Of a stretch of 10,037 nucleotides of DNA, positions 6,520-10,037 are shown in pieces. Numbering within the stretch: the stretch's first letter is position 1; each line of letters opens with the position of its first letter. The translations under genes were made by a program, and so were the position numbers. Under the pieces are notes generated by a model, which was not told the origin of the DNA, ran no database searches, and worked only from the letters and a program-made list of their open reading frames with translations. Origin of the DNA: Planctomycetota bacterium (GTDB lineage: Bacteria > Planctomycetota > Phycisphaerae > UBA1845 > UTPLA1); assembly GCA_027295245.1 (NCBI GenBank), contig JAPULF010000163.1, forward strand, positions 1 through 10,037, written 5' to 3'.

Positions 6520-6933
6520 ATGGGTTTCAATTTTGGTAACAACACCAAGGCGAGCTGTCAGAAGTTGATCAAGTCGAAGCAGGCGTTCTTCAACCGAATT
6601 AAGCGACGATGCAAGGTCGCCAAGGACCCGAGCGAGCGACGGTTCCTGAAGAGTGAAGCCATGCGCTGCTGCAATGAAATCAAGCAGTGCTGCAAGCAGT
6701 GGAAGAACTGTGGCTTCGGCGCATGCACCTGGATCACCAAGAACTTCACCATGACCTGCTTCACCTCCGGCATCAAGAACACGGTCCGCAAGGTCGGTCG
6801 CAAGACTTCGGCCCGCAAGAGCTACGCCAGCACCTCGAGCCGCAGCACGCGGCGGACCACCGCCAGTCGGCCCAAGGCCCGCATAACGAGCCGCAAGCGG
6901 ACGAGCGCCCGCCGCAGCTACGTAGCCTGGTAA
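6520..6933 (+). CDS. Cys-rich protein with histone-H1-like basic tail, unknown function
   Basis: A 137-residue, soluble, very basic protein. The ATG follows a clear AAAGGAAA ribosome binding site. Residues 1-87 are probably helical and contain nine cysteines (13, 31, 50, 51, 57, 58, 64, 69, 80), including CC-x5-CC and C-x4-C spacing that could bind metal or form disulfides. Residues 88-137 contain no acidic residue and about 17 Arg/Lys among Ser, Thr and Ala, in loose repeats such as RKTSARKSYA, SRSTRRTTAS, TSRKRTSARRSY. This resembles the disordered DNA-binding tails of bacterial H1-like proteins (Hc1/Hc2 type), so nucleic acid binding is a reasonable inference. There is no signal peptide or transmembrane segment. 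I do not recognise the N-terminal domain. A strong hairpin terminator follows. Confidence 0.75.
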   Translation: MGFNFGNNTKASCQKLIKSKQAFFNRIKRRCKVAKDPSERRFLKSEAMRCCNEIKQCCKQWKNCGFGACTWITKNFTMTCFTSGIKNTVRKVGRKTSARKSYASTSSRSTRRTTASRPKARITSRKRTSARRSYVAW

Positions 6934-6960
6934 CCCGGGTACACAGCAGCAATTGCCTAC

Positions 6961-7067
6961 GACCGCTCGAGACGGAATTGTGCCGTCCGCCGGTCGCAGG
7001 CTTCGAGACTGAGCCGGCATTCGTGCGACGGTCGGAGACCGGACGGATGCCGGCTTTGGTCTGTTTT
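6961..7067 (+). terminator. Hairpin cluster and terminator of the Cys-rich gene
   Basis: The main element is GCCGGCAT (7013-7020) pairing with ATGCCGGC (7047-7054), with an inner CGGTC-GGA-GACCG stem, followed by TTTGGTCTGTTTT. This looks like a good factor-independent terminator about 80 bp after the stop. Before it, GACCG/CGGTC and GACGG/CCGTC nest into a second hairpin (6961-6995). A third, CCGGC-TAGC-GCCGG (7078-7091), follows. Bases 7092-7195 hold nothing recognisable. Confidence 0.6.
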
Positions 7068-7195
7068 ACGGTCGGCCCCGGCTAGCGCCGGCCGGTCGTC
7101 GCCGGCCGAGTCAGTTTCGAGAAGACTCGTATTCTCGGGCATCGTTCCGGCACACACATCCCGGGGCCTACGTCCGTCATACTGACATCCCGAAT

Positions 7196-7336
7196 TCAGT
7201 TTCCCCACAATCCGAGAACGTACGACACCAGAATCAGGAGCGTGGCCGCGGTGAAGGCCGTGGTCAGCCTGAGATAGCGGCGGAGGTCCCGCAGGCTTCG
7301 GTCGACGTGATATTGAAAGAAGTCTATTTCAGGCAT
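7196..7336 (-). CDS. 46-residue single-pass membrane protein downstream of slipin
   Basis: ATG at 7336 to TGA at 7196-7198. The N-terminus (MPEIDFFQYHVDRSLRDLR) is amphipathic and charged, followed by YLRLTT and a hydrophobic segment of about 17 residues (AFTAATLLILVSYVLGL, residues 27-43), ending WGN. Codon third positions are GC-rich like the neighbouring genes, and the hydrophobic pattern is sharp for so short an ORF. It is on the same strand as the slipin gene and starts 63 bp after its stop, so it is probably the last gene of that operon. The ribosome binding site is weak (CAGAG at about 8 bases). It could be a small partner or regulator of the slipin, which is inference from position only. 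Confidence 0.55.
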   Translation of the reverse strand: MPEIDFFQYHVDRSLRDLRRYLRLTTAFTAATLLILVSYVLGLWGN

Positions 7337-7399
7337 TTGAATGACTCTGGTCGGCCGCGGCCCTGTAGCGCTCGCAGACCTGTCGCGCGCGGACCAGTC

Positions 7400-8332
7400 C
7401 TATTCTTTCTTGTCTACGCCCGTGCTTTTTGCAAAGGCGGTCATGCCTAGTTGCGAACCGAGGTTCATGTTCTCCAGGGCGCTGGCCGGGACGATGACCA
7501 TCGATCCTTTTTCCTTGAGGCCCTCGAACAGCATGTTCATCCCACGAAGCTGCAGGGCGACGGGGTTGTCCTTGTATTGTTCGGCGGCGGTGGCGAACTT
7601 TTCGGAGATCTCGGTCTCGGCGGTGCCCAGGATGATTCGGGCACGGCGCTCGCGCTCGGCCTGGGCCTCCTTGCTCATGGCCTGCTCGAGCTGCTTGGGG
7701 ATCTTGATGTCGCGAATCTCGACCGACTGAATCGTGATGCCCCAGTCGTGGGTCTTGGCCTCGAGGATCTCCTGAAGGGTGCCGCCGAGTTCCTTGCGGT
7801 TTTGCAGGATGGCCGCCAGTTCGTGCTTGCCGATGATGTCGCGCAGGGCGGTCTGGGCGGAATAGAGGATCGCCTCTTCGTACTTCTCGACCTCCAGCAC
7901 GGCCTTTTCGACATCCCACACGACGTAGAAGAAGATCGCGTCCACATCGACCGGCACGGTGTCGCGCGTCAGGGTGGTCTCGGCGGAGAACTGCCGGGCA
8001 CGAATACGCTGGTCTACGTGGTGGGAGATATACTCCAGGATCGGGATGATGAAGAAGCAGCCGGGCCCACGAAGCCCGCGATACGCCCCGAACCGCAGGA
8101 CGACGGCCCGTTCCCACTGCTCGGCAATCTTGAGGGCGCTGCCGGCGAGCCATGCCAGGAATGCGACGCCGAAGACGGCGGCCCAGAACGGGAGGCGCGT
8201 CAGGACGTCTTCGTTTTGCCACGGCTGGGTCACGCCGAGGGTGGTCCCGAGTCCGGCGAGGACGATTGCGACCGCGAAGATTCGGGCCTGGGGCGGCGTT
8301 CGAGTGTCATTCGTGAGTAGCGATGCACCCAT
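7400..8332 (-). CDS. Slipin / stomatin-like SPFH-domain membrane protein
   Basis: A 310-residue protein. Two hydrophobic segments (about 17-35 and 47-67) anchor it, followed by an SPFH/band 7 domain from about residue 68 to 245: EQWERAVVLRFGAYRGLRGPG, then ARQFSAETTLTRDTVPVDVDAI, and the slipin signature EQAMSKEAQAERERRARII (216-234). A coiled, Glu/Ala-rich stretch and a C-terminal segment GSMVIVPASALENMNL follow, typical of stomatin-type proteins that oligomerise on the membrane and organise microdomains or proteolysis. Bacterial slipins are commonly paired with an NfeD protein; none is visible here. It starts 7 bp after the stop of the GntR regulator, with AGGAGAT as ribosome binding site at the end of that gene, so the two are co-transcribed. 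Confidence 0.93.
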   Translation of the reverse strand: MGASLLTNDTRTPPQARIFAVAIVLAGLGTTLGVTQPWQNEDVLTRLPFWAAVFGVAFLAWLAGSALKIAEQWERAVVLRFGAYRGLRGPGCFFIIPILEYISHHVDQRIRARQFSAETTLTRDTVPVDVDAIFFYVVWDVEKAVLEVEKYEEAILYSAQTALRDIIGKHELAAILQNRKELGGTLQEILEAKTHDWGITIQSVEIRDIKIPKQLEQAMSKEAQAERERRARIILGTAETEISEKFATAAEQYKDNPVALQLRGMNMLFEGLKEKGSMVIVPASALENMNLGSQLGMTAFAKSTGVDKKE

Positions 8333-8339
8333 GACTGGA

Positions 8340-8735
8340 TCATCTCCTTTCGGAGAGCCGGTCGCGGAAGGCGTCGACCAGCTCCTTAAGTGAAAAGCCG
8401 TACTTGCCGGCCTCGGCCACCCAGTCGTCGCAAAACTTTTCGAGGAACTCCAGGCGCTTGGCGGCGTCCTGGGCGACGCCCGGCTCGGCGGCGACGAAGG
8501 TGCCGGTGCCGCGCTGGGTGGTGACGACCTGGCGGATCTCCAATTCGCGATAGGCCCGAGAGACGGTGTTGGGATTGACGCGGAGGTCGATCGCGAGCTG
8601 CCGAACGGTGGCCAGCCGGTCTCCGGGGCTGAGGCGTCCGGCGACGATGCCGAGGAGGACCTGATCGATGATCTGGCGGTAGAAGGGGACGCCGCTCTTG
8701 GGGTCGATCGATATGGCTGATTGGGTCGCGGTCAT
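8340..8735 (-). CDS. YtrA-subfamily GntR transcriptional regulator
   Basis: A 131-residue protein. The start is ATG 8735 (MTATQSAISI) because the promoter -10 lies only 12 bp upstream and family members have about ten residues before the conserved 'SGVPFYRQI'. The winged helix-turn-helix spans about residues 15-81: GDRLATVRQLAIDLRVNPNTVSRAYRELE, then a wing with QRGTGTFV (74-81). Only a short helical C-terminus of about 50 residues follows, without a ligand-binding domain of the FadR or UTRA kind, which defines the YtrA group. Such regulators usually repress their own operon, often with membrane proteins. It is the first gene of the operon with the slipin, and a palindrome overlaps its promoter and start codon. 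Confidence 0.93.
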   Translation of the reverse strand: MTATQSAISIDPKSGVPFYRQIIDQVLLGIVAGRLSPGDRLATVRQLAIDLRVNPNTVSRAYRELEIRQVVTTQRGTGTFVAAEPGVAQDAAKRLEFLEKFCDDWVAEAGKYGFSLKELVDAFRDRLSERR

Positions 8736-8776
8736 TGTACTACTACAATAATACATCATATAAATGGCATTGTCAA
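8734..8776 (-). promoter_or_regulatory. Operon promoter with overlapping palindromic operator
   Basis: On the minus strand TTGACA (8771-8776), a 17-bp spacer and TATTAT (8748-8753) form a near-consensus sigma70 promoter. The 16-bp palindrome ATTGTA-CTAC-TACAAT (8734-8749) covers the end of the -10, the expected start site and the first bases of the ATG. It contains GT-N2-TA-N2-AC, like known GntR-family sites. Binding there would block transcription, which suggests autorepression by the GntR protein. The leader would be about five bases or less. Confidence 0.7.
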
Positions 8777-8900
8777 GCAAGATTTCCGGGGGTTTTTCTT
8801 GGGGACTGGTGAAGGGGGCTCACGGGGGCCGCCTGTGGCGGTCTGGCGGGGGCAACGAATGCATGATCGAGCCACGTAGCGGCCTTGGAATGGTGTTTTT

Positions 8901-9104
8901 GGTGCAACTGGGCGCAACCTGGCGCAATTGGGCGCAACTCGGCGTCCTTCGGCTGAGCGAGTTGAACCAGGTGAATACCTGACAGAAGCGGGGCATGTTC
9001 GCGGGGCCGGGCCGACGGGTTCGGAGCCTGGCCTGGGGTGCAAAATGGCGCAACTTCCGGCTTCCCGGCCTCGAAATCGAGGATTCGGGTGCAATCGGCT
9101 GCAA
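8901..9104. repeat. Array of GGYGCAA boxes spaced about 10 bp apart
   Basis: GGTGCAA or GGCGCAA occurs at 8901, 8911, 8921 and 8931 (a four-unit 10-bp tandem repeat), then at 9037 and 9047, then GGTGCAA/GCTGCAA at 9088 and 9098. Further right, GGCGCAA at 9484 and TTTGCAA at 9493 are spaced 9 bp. Inside each of the first three groups the period is exactly 10 bp. A CCTCG-AAAT-CGAGG palindrome (9069-9082) lies between groups two and three. The whole stretch 8780-9274 has no convincing gene; reading frames through it are Pro/Arg-rich and the 10-bp period is not a multiple of three. Confidence 0.6.
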
Positions 9105-9274
9105 TTTTTCGGGGGTGTGGTTGCCCACGATTTGCTTGCCTCGGGGCGAGGACGCCAGGACTTGGGAGTCCGGTCTCTGGCGCTCGCGGCTCGTTGGGTT
9201 TTGTGGCATTGGTCTCTCCACACCGGCTGATTCACGGTTCTGGTCAAAAACCGTCGGCTTGCGGGTCTTGGGCG

Positions 9275-9430
9275 CTAAAAAAGCTCCCGATGTACCCCGA
9301 CGCGCGGCCGGGACCTTTGGCAGGCATCGGGACAGGCTCCACTCGCGCAAGAGAGTGTTTCGGGGATGCGCTTTTCGAAGAGGGTGGATTGGAATACGTT
9401 TTTTTCGACCGAGTGGGTGGTGGCGTTCAT
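9275..9430 (-). CDS. Possible 51-residue protein of unknown function
   Basis: The ATG at 9430 is preceded by GAAGGAGGACTCAACC, the strongest Shine-Dalgarno in the window (GGAGG, 8-base spacing). The protein starts MNATTHSVEKNVFQSTLFEK, looks like a real N-terminus, then has three cysteines (SCASGACPDAC, 27-37) and an Arg-rich end before a TAG. The stop lies in a run of six T residues; in the -1 frame the reading continues for about 155 codons to 8820 but through the GGYGCAA repeats with low-complexity composition. It may be a genuine small protein, a gene truncated by a frameshift or rearrangement, or chance. I do not recognise it. Confidence 0.4.
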   Translation of the reverse strand: MNATTHSVEKNVFQSTLFEKRIPETLSCASGACPDACQRSRPRVGVHRELF

Positions 9431-9562
9431 GGTTGAGTCCTCCTTCCGGGGCCGCTTGCGGCGGCACTTTTTAGGCGCCATACGGCGCAACTTTTGCAAT
9501 TGACCCGCGTTCTCGGGGTCGTGAGGGCGGGCCGACTTGCGCGGGCTTGCAAGTCGTATTCT

Positions 9563-9616
9563 CATGCCCACTCCGCCCCGGCGGACCTTCGGCGCAGCGG
9601 GCTGGGCATGGCACCC
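9563..9616. repeat. Palindromic REP-like element
   Basis: CATGCCCA (9563-9570) pairs with TGGGCATG (9603-9610), followed by GCACCC; inside, TCCGCC-CC-GGCGGA forms a second perfect stem. From memory, 'GGGTGCCATGCCCA...TGGGCATG' palindromes occur in many copies in planctomycete genomes, so this may be a dispersed extragenic palindrome. Only one copy is visible here. Confidence 0.4.
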
Positions 9617-9750
9617 GGCGCGGGCAGTGGCCGCCCTCCTCTGTCATTCATCCCCTAGTGTTGCTCCGTGTTCCGCATGTTCAGTTGTCCCGCCTGCGGC
9701 GGACGGCTTTGCCGCAGTGGGCCTTAGCGCGGCGGCCGGGCCACCGGGCA

Positions 9751-9930
9751 TTGATAGTTGGAAGCTCGCCGGGACGACTCAAGTGCGAACCGGCAGAACT
9801 GTTTCTCTTTGATCCGAAGGCGGTTGGCAAATCGCCCTGGCTGCTTGACGCGCGAATCATGGACTTTTGGAAGGCGGCGGACAAACGGACCAAGCGAAAG
9901 GCGATCCGGATTCTGTCGGAGTTGTTGTGA
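9751..9930 (+). CDS. Possible small hypothetical protein or gene fragment
   Basis: The frame ending at TGA 9928-9930 is open from about 9547, but the first two thirds lie in repeat-like GC-rich sequence. The last 59 codons look coding: GC-rich third positions, and a balanced sequence with AELFLFDPKAVGKSPWLLDA and an amphipathic KAADKRTKRKAIRILSELL end. TTG 9751 is a possible start but has no ribosome binding site. It may be a small protein, or the 3' relic of a longer gene lost by rearrangement. No family is recognised. Confidence 0.3.
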   Translation: MIVGSSPGRLKCEPAELFLFDPKAVGKSPWLLDARIMDFWKAADKRTKRKAIRILSELL

Positions 9931-9966
9931 GCGCGGACCATTCGCCCCTGTCTTGCGAATTCAGCG

Positions 9967-10037
9967 TTAGTCTATTGCGAACGGCCCCCGTCCCGGGTAC
10001 TGCAAGATGCGATTCTTCAGCCGCTCCACCATGTCTT
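9967..10037 (-). CDS. C-terminal end of a hypothetical protein (5' end outside window)
   Basis: From the right edge the minus strand reads DMVERLKNRILQYPGRGPFAID and a TAA at 9967-9969. The amphipathic, well-balanced composition suggests the end of a real gene entering from the right. It is convergent with the small plus-strand frame at 9751-9930. At 22 visible residues no function can be proposed; an ATG at 10032 is internal or, less likely, a start. Confidence 0.4.
   Translation of the reverse strand, partial: DMVERLKNRILQYPGRGPFAID

Noticed and set aside
6415..7020. A 201-codon minus-strand frame opposite the Cys-rich gene
   Set aside because: It runs through the terminator hairpins and lacks a start signal, whereas the plus-strand frame has a good ribosome binding site and terminator.
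7451..8320. A 289-codon plus-strand frame opposite the slipin gene
   Set aside because: Leu/Gly/Asp-rich antisense shadow of the slipin coding sequence.
8901..8944. The tandem GGYGCAA repeat as a CRISPR array
   Set aside because: The 10-bp units are contiguous with no spacers, far below CRISPR repeat length, and no cas gene is present.
8820..9467. A 215-codon minus-strand frame across the GGYGCAA region as an intact gene
   Set aside because: Arg/Pro/Ser-rich low-complexity translation with no ribosome binding site at its own start; motifs such as LRQVAP merely translate the DNA repeat. Kept only as a possible frameshift extension of the 51-codon ORF.

Overview
The window looks like a piece of a GC-rich bacterial chromosome, most likely from the Planctomycetota (possibly Phycisphaerae-like). 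This rests on overall character: divergent hypothetical membrane proteins, a left-edge protein whose C-terminal 'IPL...hydrophobic...SWRRW' tail resembles many planctomycete small membrane proteins, long non-coding stretches, weak Shine-Dalgarno use in places, and a palindromic CATGCCCA/TGGGCATG repeat of a kind I associate with these genomes. No rRNA, tRNA, CRISPR array or transposase is visible.

Left part (1-3255): the C-terminal end of a membrane protein enters from the left. It is followed by two minus-strand paralogues (213-914 and 1276-1830), each encoding a single-pass membrane protein of unknown function. The second is divergent from ispG (2050-3255), the flavodoxin/ferredoxin-dependent HMBPP synthase of the MEP isoprenoid pathway. 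The paralogues arose from a tandem segmental duplication that also copied the ispG promoter and first codons. A relic of the ispG start (1136-1177, 13 codons then stop) sits upstream of the first paralogue at almost the same distance (222 versus 220 bp) as ispG from the second.

Middle part (3256-7110): a promoter-driven gene for an exported, probably outer-membrane beta-barrel protein (3546-4523) converges with a class I SAM-dependent methyltransferase gene (4607-5332, minus). A GC-rich intergenic region leads to a gamma-carbonic-anhydrase-like hexapeptide protein (5747-6274), possibly translated from a leaderless mRNA. Next is an unusual 137-residue protein with nine cysteines and an acid-free Arg/Lys/Ser/Thr tail (6520-6933), followed by strong GC hairpins including a likely terminator.

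Right part (7196-8776, minus): a compact operon of a YtrA-type GntR regulator, a stomatin-like slipin (SPFH) protein and a 46-residue membrane protein. It has a near-consensus promoter (TTGACA-17-TATTAT) overlapped by a 16-bp palindrome, so the operon is probably autoregulated. From 8780 to the right edge the sequence is mostly non-coding. It contains an array of GGYGCAA boxes spaced about one helical turn apart, a possible 51-codon ORF with an excellent ribosome binding site, a palindromic repeat, a possible small ORF, and the 3' end of a minus-strand gene at the edge.
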